Shown piece after piece: positions 36,553 through 64,000 of a stretch of 64,000 bases of DNA. The notes under the pieces are model-generated. The model saw only the letters and a list, made by a program, of their open reading frames with translations. It did not search any database and was not told where the DNA came from. How positions within the stretch are numbered: the stretch's first letter is position 1; the number at the start of each line of letters is the position of its first letter. The translations under genes were made by a program, and so were the position numbers. The DNA comes from Amoebidium appalachense. Its lineage: Eukaryota > Ichthyosporea. The DNA is taken from the NCBI GenBank assembly GCA_963693365.1, contig CAVNZM010000014.1, positions 4,712,001 to 4,776,000 on the forward strand. The letters run 5' to 3'.

Positions 36553-38597
36553 TATTAGTTAGTTTAACGGTTGTAAATTGTCATGGCCCTAGCCCTGGGC
36601 CTCAGACTAATATTAATGTAGACTGGTAAACTACAGTTCCTGCATGTGCCAACATGATGCCACGAGCTCGGTGCGTGCGCGAGGGAATGACCAGAATGTT
36701 CGAACCTCGCGATCGCGAGCTCAATGCTCATGCACGTCTCGCTCACATGAATCGATCGGATCCGGAACACTGAGGCATGGTCTAACGGGGATTCGGGTGA
36801 TCAGAAATAAGAGAGGCAACGGAAAAGAAAAAGGAGACAGGGAAAGGTGTATATGGTCATTATTGTAACTTACCGTGTTCATGAGAGAGGGACTACAAAA
36901 GGGGAACTGTCCAGCGTCCTGTCCAGAGTTTACCTGTGACGAACATTCCAGACATTCCATCAAGAGAAGGAATGTCAGGAAGCCATGATGATTGGATATA
37001 TTTTAGCCGGTAGCAGGGCCATCACGGATCCCCTTTGACTGTCCCAGATCAAGGCGACCCTCTGCTGGGCATATCCCCCGGGCCCGGAGGGTCAGGGCCT
37101 GGGCAGTTCACGCTCCTCCTGTGGGTTATTATAGCGAGCAAAAATAGTACTACATTTAACTATTAATTAATTAAAATACTAGCGATTGGTATGGAGCTGG
37201 CTCTTAGTGACGGTACTAGTACCTTTCCGGGCGACATTCTGGGATTGAGTCCGGGGGAGTTCTGCTCGGTCCAAAATGCAAATGACTGCGGAATTATTGA
37301 GCAGTTGTCGGTCTTCAGCATAGATGTCGCTTAAAAAGAATTCCTGCAGATTCACGCAGGTTATTAAGAAATTCAATCTTCTAAAGTTTTAGGGCGAATA
37401 GACACTACAGTATGGAGGGCCTTACAGGCTAAATTTACTGAGAATTTTCAAGGGAAATGACTGATTTATGTTTGGCCATAAGCATAATGCATATTCATGA
37501 AATCCATGACACCAAGTAGGTTTAGGGGATTCGTATTCCATATTTATGCTCTCAGATATACTCGTTCACGGAGTAAGTGGGCGTTGTGATTGGTCGACTA
37601 GTTCTTTGGAATGTGTTTGGCATGTACGGCATTTCTTTTGCATTCCTGAACAATCAATCCATCATCTTCACCAAGACATCTTCTTCGGATCCCCTACATG
37701 AAACGAACCGAGGTGTACCAAAACATAGAAGTCGTGCATTGCTTATTGTCGAAAGAACGCAAGAATGGCAGTAGTAGAGATAGTTACATGAAGTTTTGTT
37801 GTCTTGAACGTATGCTGGGGCTGCCATGATTTGGCAGTAGAGGTTATATGCATCACTGAGCTGGTTTTCACTTTGAGATAGATAGCACTTGTGCTCCTTC
37901 ACACCTTGACCTAACGAACTCTGGCTCAATTGATTACTCAGCACATGTTGTACTGAATTGAATGAATTCCTTGGCTCCACCACACCGGCTGAATAGGATA
38001 GAAGGGTACACCTTGCGCTGCTTTGTCCTTCGGGGGTGGTTGCACGTATTAAGCCCGGGCCTCGCTCGGGTCATTGTTTTTTTCGCCTCAAGGGCCTAAT
38101 GCGTTTGCATGCAACTCACACAAACGAAACAGCCTCCGTTACAACTATTCAACTGTGGTTTTCCAATATACGTCGTGTGATTCTTTAACAGCAGCTTCTT
38201 GAATTTGGAAGGCGAATTTAGCTTCTGGAAATGGCAAGTGATACTCCCAAGCACCTTCTCCCTCTCGATCCCTCCACTAGAACCTCCAACGGGATTTCAC
38301 CCCTTCGAGCTCAGAACGCAGTTCGCTTTCACTGTCTGCTTTTGCATCTGTGTGTACGCATTTTCACTAACGCAGCGGCACATCTGTTCAGTACTTTTCA
38401 GCGATTGTGAAACTGCGTCGCGTAGTTTTCGAGAAGTTGGGACAAGTGGTGTATGTTTTCCGAATCTGGTTGACAGTCTGATACAGAAATTTTGGGGCTC
38501 TGCCCTCTTTGCTTTAACTAGTTGCTTGGCTTGGCCAAAAAGATGAAAAAAAATGGAGGTGTGTGCCGGTAAATCAACGCTACATTGCCAGTGCTAG

Positions 38598-38849
38598 GTA
38601 CGCTTAAGTTGAATCACAAGAGTTTTGGGTTTTGTGCACATCCTTCAAGATGTTTAGTCTTTTTAAGTGACCTATTGTTTAGTGCTCTTTGCGCAAGTAT
38701 GCAACGAGAAGCAACAAAGAGGCATGCATCTACTTGCAACCACTCGTCCCATACCCCCCCACACACATACTACCCACACAAACACACACTGCCCAAACAC
38801 ACACACACATTGTCCCCAAACATGCACTCATTTTCTCGCTTGCCCACAG
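38598..38849 (+). other. Candidate 5'UTR intron of the Vps62-like gene
   Basis: A donor (GTGCTAG|GTACGC at 38597/38598) and an acceptor (CTCGCTTGCCCACAG|GTG at 38849/38850) lie upstream of the start codon at 38944 and bracket CA-rich sequence like that in the coding introns. The ordinary sequence 38160-38597 may therefore be the first non-coding exon. Confidence 0.4.
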
Positions 38850-38943
38850 GTGCTGTAACACCGTTTCACCAAAAGATCCGCTTCTTGTCATCACAAGCCT
38901 CACACCCCATCCTTTTCCACGAAATACGTATCAAACCACCACC

Positions 38944-51703
<12,760 letters not shown>

Positions 51704-51855
51704 GGGGTTGGTTTTGTGCAAAACGGGTTAATATAATGTTTGTTTTTTTTGGTGACGGTTGAGGGCGTTTTAGGGGATCAAAAAGAAATTGTTTCTTTCT
51801 TTATATGTGTGAGGTGTGTGGTGCTGGTGCGAGGGTGGAGGAGGGATGGAGGGAT

Positions 51856-51906
<51 letters not shown>

Positions 51907-52567
51907 CTAAGTCTGACAAAGTTGATGACCATATATTCTTAAAGCAAATACAGTTTCACATAGTGAATATTAATCGTCATAATCGTTTATTACGGAGTGT
52001 TCCGAGTGATTTCGTTGTGTAGAGATTTGTACCAGCGAGTACACATTGTACAGGCGTGGCAATTGTGATGTTGCCTTTTTTTGACTTGCAATCAGGTGTG
52101 TCTTTAAGCAAACACATACAGTTTTAACACATAGCAGGGAAAGATTCTTAAAGGCATTGACATTTCCGTGTCGATTTCTTTGTATAGTGGTTACGTGTAC
52201 AGTTGGCGATATTTCCCGCTTCTTTTTAGGTTTAAATCGCATCATATTTGATCCTTTTTCTTGTTTTTCCCCCTGCACACTTCCTTTTTACGTGATAGGT
52301 TCCTCACATTGAAGAGCTGATCAATAGGATAGGCCTTGTCGACAGCAGTGTACCGCAGGGTTCAAACTAATAGATGTTGTGTAGCTTGCCATATATGGTA
52401 GCTGACAGTTCAGAATGGATGTCGTGGGTGTGTGTTTCTTTAACAATAAACCGAGATGACCATACTGGATATGGGACACATCGAAAAGGGACGTCACCTT
52501 TAACCTAAACAAGCTTGTGCAACACTGTACCCTAAACTAGTAAAGTGTGCCTGCATTATGCATTGAA

Positions 52568-52605
<38 letters not shown>

Positions 52606-53251
52606 ACCCGTCCGGGGTGGACACCGCCGTGATAGACAAACCACCAGAACTACCACACACCCACACTACGTGTGCACGTACATACGTACTTACACAAATC
52701 ATTACGTGCATGAATACTCGAACACATCCATATCTCCTCCTTCCCGAGTCCCTCCCTCCCTTTCCCCTCCCCTCCCGCCCCCTCCCCCCTCCCCCCCACG
52801 TGACAACCCCGGCCCCCCACACACCCCCTCATCCCCCCCCCCCGGTACCCCTTCATGCAAAGGGGGGGATGGAGGAAGGGGGAGGGGGGGGGAGGGGAGG
52901 GAAAGGGCATCATTAAGCAGTGACGTGCACACTGCCGTTCCTAGGTCGCAGTTTTTTTTTTAAGTAGTATTGTCAAGTTTACTTCACAGTACTAGTTGCA
53001 ACATACAAGGCTGTACTAAACCGTAGAGCCGGATAAAACACCATTTCTTAACGTAGTATAATGAACATATAGAAGCCCCAGTATTGAAAAACAAATTAAC
53101 TTATTGAATCATTGCTCATTTAAATTTACATATGCATACTGCCAGGCCTTCTGCCCGCACAAGCGGTTTACAGCCTGTGACATATTTATCACCTGTGTTG
53201 CCACGTGCCACGATATACCGTATCATACGGGTTTGGTCTGTTATAATACAG

Positions 53252-53300
<49 letters not shown>

Positions 53301-53636
53301 ACGCACACAATGTCATGTGCAATGTGATTTTTGACCGAGAGTTTGATTCCTTTTGTAACAGTAATGAAAAAAGGAATATCCGTGCCATCGCATTCGAAAG
53401 TTTAACCACAACAAATAATTGAGCACATATCTTTGGTGCCTATTCCAGATAAATATCGGTTAAATTTTCACCAACACAAGCGGTGTACATACAACATAAA
53501 AACCTAAGTCATTCATGCATACATGTGTAACTCCCTATCATTCGAAATCTGCAGCAACCCCCCATCCAACTACGATCAAATACGCACAATTTTCTTCTGC
53601 CGCAATTTGCACAAAAACATGTGACATTGCTAAGCC
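51704..53636. other. Convergent intergenic region
   Basis: Lies between the stop codons of the Vps62-like gene (plus) and the syntenin-like gene (minus). It holds a 48-base G run (51859-51906), ordinary sequence, an AATAAA at 52444, C tracts at 52572-52604 and around 52740-52840, and a TG array at 53257-53299. No gene recognised. Confidence 0.6.
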
Positions 53637-55181
53637 TTACTGCTGAAGCAAATTTGTACCCACAAAAGTAGTTACCCTTCCACCATTATTCTCGCTCCTA
53701 GGGATCACCCCAGGCGAATTTGGTGCCGAGTTCGATCCCAACGTTTGCAACAAGTTACCAGACTGCGCCACCCTCTGTTGTGCCCGCAGCCTCGCAGCCG
53801 TACGCACGTAAACAATCTCTTTCATAAACGTGGTTGGAGTGAGAACTATCTCCACTTTCCCTTTCCGCTCGTAGTTTGACCTCACCATCTGCGCAATGTC
53901 TCTTATCCCAACGAAGGTCACGTTCACTCCGTTCACGCTGAAAATGGAGAAACCCGAGCGGGGGATGGGTTCGTTTCCTAGCGCCGCGTGGAGTGCGGAG
54001 CCTGGGGGAGGGGGTTGCACGACCCCTTGGTTGTCTATGCTGAGACCTATTGGGACACCGGCTGATCTCTGGACAAGCGTTAACTGTTTCATGATGGGTT
54101 GGTCACACACCGTCATGTTCAGCTCCGAAGAAGAGGTGATCAAAGCAAGAACCTCGGCAGCAGAAACACGTGTGTCTTTAACGAAAACTTCGTTCACTGC
54201 GTCTATTCTGTCGCCGACGTTCAGGCCTATTTTCCAAGCCGTCGTTTCTGGATATACGGTAGTGACATAGACACCAAAGCCAATACGACACAGGCTAACT
54301 CCAAACATAGCTCCTTGCTTCTTTTTGAAATTCAGCTCTCTCCTAATTGCCGTCTGGAGAGGTGGGAAGGATGGAGAAGGAGGGCCGGAAGTGAACGAGG
54401 GGGAGCTTAAAGAAGAGAGGGTTCCTGAACTGGCAGAACTAATAGTGCTGTCTGAGCCCATGAGGGGGCATTTCGTAAATGTGCGGCTGTGAAATGCATC
54501 ATAGATGTTGTTGCATGACGCTGACATGGGGCTTGTTCTCCCCGTGGTAGAGGAAAACGTGGAAAGGGAATCGGTAGATGCCGAGGATGGAAAGTTGGTT
54601 TGTCCTGGTCGTGTGGGGCGGGGGGAGGAAAACGCATCACAACTGAGACTCTGTGTGCTTGCCACCCGTTCCTCGGCTACGGAAATGGAAGGGGAAAGGA
54701 GACCGTTATCGGAGGGAGAGTCTGTCAAAACGGGCCCAACAGTACGTTTAGAACCGTCGATCTGCAGTTCCAGACCAGAGTTTGGGTTGGAAAGAGCGTT
54801 TAGGGAAGAAGGGAATTCTGAAGCAGATGAAGAACCTGCAGAGCCCTCACTGTCTGTGCTCGCTGCGCGTGCGAAGGTGGGGCTGGGAGGAGCAATGTCT
54901 ATCTGTATGTTGACTTCGGAAGGTGAAAACGTAAAAACTGAATTGACCCTTTCTGTGCGTCGTGTAACCTGCGCAGACCTTGGGGCGGTCAGGCGGGAAG
55001 CAGACAAGGTTTCATCCATCGTGTCCGGTTGTTCCGTCAAAACAGATACACTCTCGCTTCCAAGCTTGCTTCTACCATATATGCCTGTGGCTCCTATGCT
55101 TGTTTTCCGGTCTTTCCCTCCACTGAAAGAAAGTTTACCCCTGCTAATCGTGCCAACTATACCGTTTATTGTGGTTGACAT
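53637..55181 (-). CDS. Syntenin-like protein with two tandem PDZ domains, intronless
   Basis: One frame of 514 codons from ATG at 55181 to TAA. Residues 1-278 are a Ser/Thr/Pro-rich, probably disordered region. PDZ1 (about 279-362) has the ligand-binding loop MFGVSL, GFGVYVTTVYPETTAWKIGL, and NVGDRIDAVNEVFV. PDZ2 (about 364-450) has PIGLSIDNQG, IFSVNGVNVTFVGIRD and VEIVLTPTTFMKEIV. The very short linker between domains (CDQPIMKQLTL) and the helical segment after PDZ2 match the arrangement of syntenin/SDCBP, a scaffold that links membrane-protein C-termini and PIP2 to trafficking and signalling. Animal syntenins are near 300 residues; the extra length here is in the N-terminus and a Ser/Asn-rich C-terminus. 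It has no introns, unlike most neighbours. Confidence 0.88.
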   Translation of the reverse strand: MSTTINGIVGTISRGKLSFSGGKDRKTSIGATGIYGRSKLGSESVSVLTEQPDTMDETLSASRLTAPRSAQVTRRTERVNSVFTFSPSEVNIQIDIAPPSPTFARAASTDSEGSAGSSSASEFPSSLNALSNPNSGLELQIDGSKRTVGPVLTDSPSDNGLLSPSISVAEERVASTQSLSCDAFSSPRPTRPGQTNFPSSASTDSLSTFSSTTGRTSPMSASCNNIYDAFHSRTFTKCPLMGSDSTISSASSGTLSSLSSPSFTSGPPSPSFPPLQTAIRRELNFKKKQGAMFGVSLCRIGFGVYVTTVYPETTAWKIGLNVGDRIDAVNEVFVKDTRVSAAEVLALITSSSELNMTVCDQPIMKQLTLVQRSAGVPIGLSIDNQGVVQPPPPGSALHAALGNEPIPRSGFSIFSVNGVNVTFVGIRDIAQMVRSNYERKGKVEIVLTPTTFMKEIVYVRTAARLRAQQRVAQSGNLLQTLGSNSAPNSPGVIPRSENNGGRVTTFVGTNLLQQ

Positions 55182-56589
55182 GGTGCTTGGTGGCGGCTAG
55201 CACTGATCGCTCCGTTCTATGGTTGTGTGCTCTGGTGTGATTTGGCCAAAGCACTTATGCACGTCACTAGTAGATACAATTGGTGCTAGTTCTACATTTA
55301 ATTCAGCTATATTTCTGTAGGATTACAGAAGAAAACGTAAGAGAACATGAACTTTCGTTTCTTCCTGAAAGTTTCGAGCAAAGAAATGAACTCCACAAAG
55401 CCTCGGTTGTGCGACTTTGTGCAAGCAGTGAAAGTCTCAGCCGAGCATCTTATGCCCCTCCCCGGCAAAACGCAAATTGGCAAATAGAGTTTTAACCAAT
55501 CATATGACAGATTGTACATTCCTCCAGGAATATTTTTTCTTTTCTCAACTACGCACGTACTGCTTGAAAGTTTGTGGGAAAACAAAGAGGGCGAAAAAGC
55601 AAAAAATGTTATAGATGAAGATACAAAAATAAAGCTTATTATCTAAAATTACCTGTGTTTAATGAAGTATCGCCTATGCCTTTCACTCCCTAACGCCATA
55701 ACACGCACAGTCGCACATAAGCTTGCAAGTTGCCAGCCTGCCAGGTGTCCGGCTTTCAGCTAAAGATCTAAAGCATTTTGATTAGTTAGATATCCTTCCT
55801 TTTCAATCAATCACATGCTCGCAGGTACAGCAGAAACCAATCAAAACGCGATAGATTAGCTGTGGTTTTTGCATGGCTATTGCGGCAAGATCTTGCCGTG
55901 ATATTGGATTCACCACGATTACGTAATCAGCTTGCTTGTACAAAACTAAACGCTTTCTAACTATCAGTATGATCAATATTTCATACGCCTACCGTGAAAC
56001 ATCTAAAACAATATAAAAAGGACAAAATTACGCATTTACCGCCGTTTTCATCCTTTTGTTCACACAGCTCAGAAGCAGCACGTACGAGCGTGGTTCGAGG
56101 CGTCAAAACGTCTACCAATGAAAAAGCTTCAGGTGCGTACTCCTCCAATCAACAGCGCGGCTCACACAAGACCATATATGGCGTGCTGCAGCTATCCATG
56201 ATTGAACGCTATTTTTAGCCTCGTTTGTTGATGCAAATCGATCAGATTCAACGCGTTGCACAAGCTCCGGGCACATGCATATGCATGCGCATGTTTTCTT
56301 TGGACACATGTGCATGTGGCTTTCGATATGATATGGGTTCCCCGCACACATGCACAGCATTTTCGACAGACGCACACGCGAGCAGGCACGCAATAACATG
56401 CACAGTACAACGCACACACAATAAGGCTCACACATTGGCTCGTGTGTGTTTACATACATGTATTGGCGGCGGGCCTGTGCACTCACTCATGATCACCCTC
56501 TCTCAGGCTGAGACATCATCAATAAATCTCTCTCTCGGCAAGCTCTCAGCTAGACTAGATCCCCCCCCCCCCCCCCCCCCCCCCCCTCT

Positions 56590-56665
<76 letters not shown>

Positions 56666-56778
56666 CTCTCTCTCTCTCTCTCCTCCCCCCCTCCCCCCCC
56701 TCTCTCTCCGTTTAAGGTTTCTCTCTCCCTCACTCGCTCGCTCTTGCGGGCCCTCAATCCTTTCTCCCTCTCTCTCTC

Positions 56779-56846
<68 letters not shown>

Positions 56847-57371
56847 GTGCGCGTGTGCGTGTGTGTCTGCGCGCGTACACCACGGTGTGTGTGTGTCTGT
56901 GTGCCTCTTTCTGTGTGTGTGTGTGTGTGTGTGTAAGGCTTCTGTGACACACCCACAACAAGACGGAGCACTTCACAGATAGGATTATCAGCGTGAGGTG
57001 GATGACCAGTTGGAAGAACGTGTCCGGGGGTGGGGGCGGTGGGTGGATGGGTTTGGGGGCGGGGGGAGGGGGAGAAGGGGCGGGAGGTGGGTAAATAATC
57101 AGAAGCCTCGGGACGGATGTGTGCCCATTCATTCATCATGGAAGAAATGTCCAATACCACAATACTCGAGCTAAATGCTGATTTAGTGTCGTTACAGTGA
57201 TTATCAATCTAACAACACATCTCGACCTTTCTACGAATTCGCTTTCGTTTTCATACATTCTTCGGCACTTTCTAATCTCAGGGTTTTCAAATACAGAGAA
57301 CTACACCACAAGCACTGATCCTCCCCCCCCCCCCCCCCCCCCCCCCCCCTCCCAAAAAAAAAAAAAAAAGG

Positions 57372-57409
<38 letters not shown>

Positions 57410-57415
57410 CATACA

Positions 57416-57489
<74 letters not shown>

Positions 57490-57687
57490 GACAGACATAC
57501 AGACACACACACACACACCGAAAGCCAGTGTCCAAGGAAAAAAAGGGGGGTACAAAAACGAAAGAAAAAGACTATCAACCACAAACCAAAAAAAAGGGTC
57601 ACCCACATTTGGCATACTTTTGAACCCTGCCGAATACCGAATTATTCATTCTAAAATTCATTAGATTGTCTGTCTTCACATTATTAA

Positions 57688-57730
<43 letters not shown>

Positions 57731-57902
57731 AAACACACATACACACATACACACACCACCACCACCATCACCACCACCACCACCACCACCACCACACACA
57801 TACACCCAGCTCCCACTCCCCCTTTCCACCTCATCCTTTCAACACCTTCGTTCATTCCTTCCAACCTTTTCCATCCCTTTCTATCTTCCACCCTTCCGCA
57901 GG
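55182..57902. other. Upstream region of the syntenin-like gene and downstream flank of the next gene
   Basis: The stretch 55182-56500 is ordinary sequence with several CCAAT-type motifs (AACCAATCATATG at 55494, CAATCAATCACATG near 55804, AACCAATCAAAACG near 55835) that could belong to the promoter. CA, CT and TG arrays follow (56590-56930), then ordinary sequence, C and CA runs (57321-57515) and a C run at 57690-57728. No exon was recognised. Confidence 0.5.
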
Positions 57903-63257
<5,355 letters not shown>

Positions 63258-63292
63258 CTGTACGTGTACGTGTGTGTGTGTGTGGTTTGGGG

Positions 63293-63336
<44 letters not shown>

Positions 63337-63381
63337 GGGAGGGAGAAAAGGCGGGGGGGGGGGGGGGGGGGGGGGGAGGTT

Positions 63382-63451
<70 letters not shown>

Positions 63452-64000
63452 GGGGGCAAAGGGGGGGGGGAAGGGGGAGGCGTGTTTGCATACATATGTA
63501 TGTGTATATGTATAGTGAAGCAAGTTTTGGAAAAGGATGAGAGAAAGTAAGAGGAGTGGATGTTATGTAATTGGTTGAGTTCGGATAACTGGACGTCTCT
63601 AATGTTACGTGGGAGGGTTGGGGGTTTTGACCACAAAACGAGAATTAATTTTAGTTGGAGACGAAATCTCGAAGGCACAGCAATACTACTTGTGTCAAGG
63701 GGAAATCGTCTAAGAAGCCATGCTGACATTATATCATAAAGGGCTTTAACCTCTTCGGGCCGGCACCAATTGATTCAGCCGGCAGCCGGCCAGCTCTAAG
63801 CAGTTTTATACAACTCTATTGCGGCTCAAAATCGATAGAAAAAGTTCAAATAAATTGTAAATATCGACACGTATATGTTTACCTACATACGTTTCTAAGT
63901 TGGCTTGGGGGAAAATATCATTATTTCGTATACTTTTGTATCTGTTTCTGTGCTTCTGAAGTGACCATCTAGGGGAAATTGCCCGTATGAACTGGCCAAC
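63258..64000. other. Right-edge region beyond the first recognised exon of the minus-strand gene
   Basis: G runs (63294-63378), a TG array (63384-63449), ordinary sequence to 63744, then the dispersed repeat. A minus-strand open stretch from ATG at 63729 (peptide start MSAWLLRRFPLDTSSIAVPS) could be a 5' exon, but no donor in the required phase was found. Confidence 0.45.
63745..64000 (+). mobile_element. Second copy of the retroposon-like element, cut by the window edge
   Basis: It begins at TTAACCTCTTCGGGCCGGCAC and runs to the window end with 85-90% similarity to the reverse complement of 59985-60225. The other boundary is outside the window. Confidence 0.75.

Noticed and set aside
37654-37983. 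109-codon minus-strand ORF, considered as a retroelement fragment with a primer-binding-like GTGGAGCC
   Set aside because: No ATG start, no flanking LTR pair and no gag/pol motif could be seen.
38199-38546. 115-codon plus-strand ORF upstream of the Vps62-like gene
   Set aside because: No domain; the region is better explained as promoter or first non-coding exon.

Overview
Intron-rich nuclear DNA from a eukaryote, unusually dense in simple repeats: runs of C/G up to about 55 bases, (CA/TG)n, (CT/GA)n, (AAAG)n and (TCTG)n. No bacterial or organellar signature is seen. Genes were found by reading conserved protein segments and checking splice sites and reading phase across exons. The gene set (RIC8, a class-E/cAMP-receptor-like GPCR, a syntenin-like tandem-PDZ protein, an F-box/LRR protein, a C2H2 protein) fits a unicellular opisthokont, such as an ichthyosporean-like holozoan, or an amoebozoan better than a plant. 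That assignment is inference only.

Layout. 1-1.9 kb: four copies of a 114-bp exon-like unit lie in or near the first intron of a minus-strand gene whose first coding exon (1802-1927) resembles the N-terminus of PNO1. 3.27-14.40 kb, plus: complete RIC8 gene, 10 exons, 563 codons, phase consistent throughout. 14.4-18.5 kb: convergent intergenic repeats. 18.86-20.42 kb, minus: F-box/LRR exon. 21.8-24.1 kb: an intronless seven-finger C2H2 gene (minus) with a truncated inverted copy of its locus beside it. 23.5-28.5 kb: gene-poor repeats. 28.58-31.59 kb, minus: complete three-exon 7TM receptor of 466 residues. 31.6-38.9 kb: no gene recognised. 38.94-51.70 kb, plus: 17-exon gene for a 917-residue secretory-pathway protein with a Vps62-like luminal domain and a multi-pass C-terminal half. 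53.64-55.18 kb, minus: intronless syntenin-like gene. 57.90-63.26 kb, minus: six phase-compatible exons forming the C-terminal part of an unidentified, probably helical-repeat protein.

RIC8 (a G-alpha chaperone/exchange factor) and the GPCR lie 14 kb apart and would act in the same heterotrimeric G-protein pathway. The syntenin-like scaffold could also act at the plasma membrane. Nothing indicates co-regulation.

The main novelty is in the repeats and one protein architecture: a poly-C-bounded dispersed repeat family, a TG-followed repeat pair, a retroposon-like insertion with a 21-bp duplicated target that copies a splice-acceptor region, a 539-bp MITE with GGCCGCGTTCAC termini, (CA)n runs used directly as splice acceptors, and the Vps62-like/multi-pass fusion.
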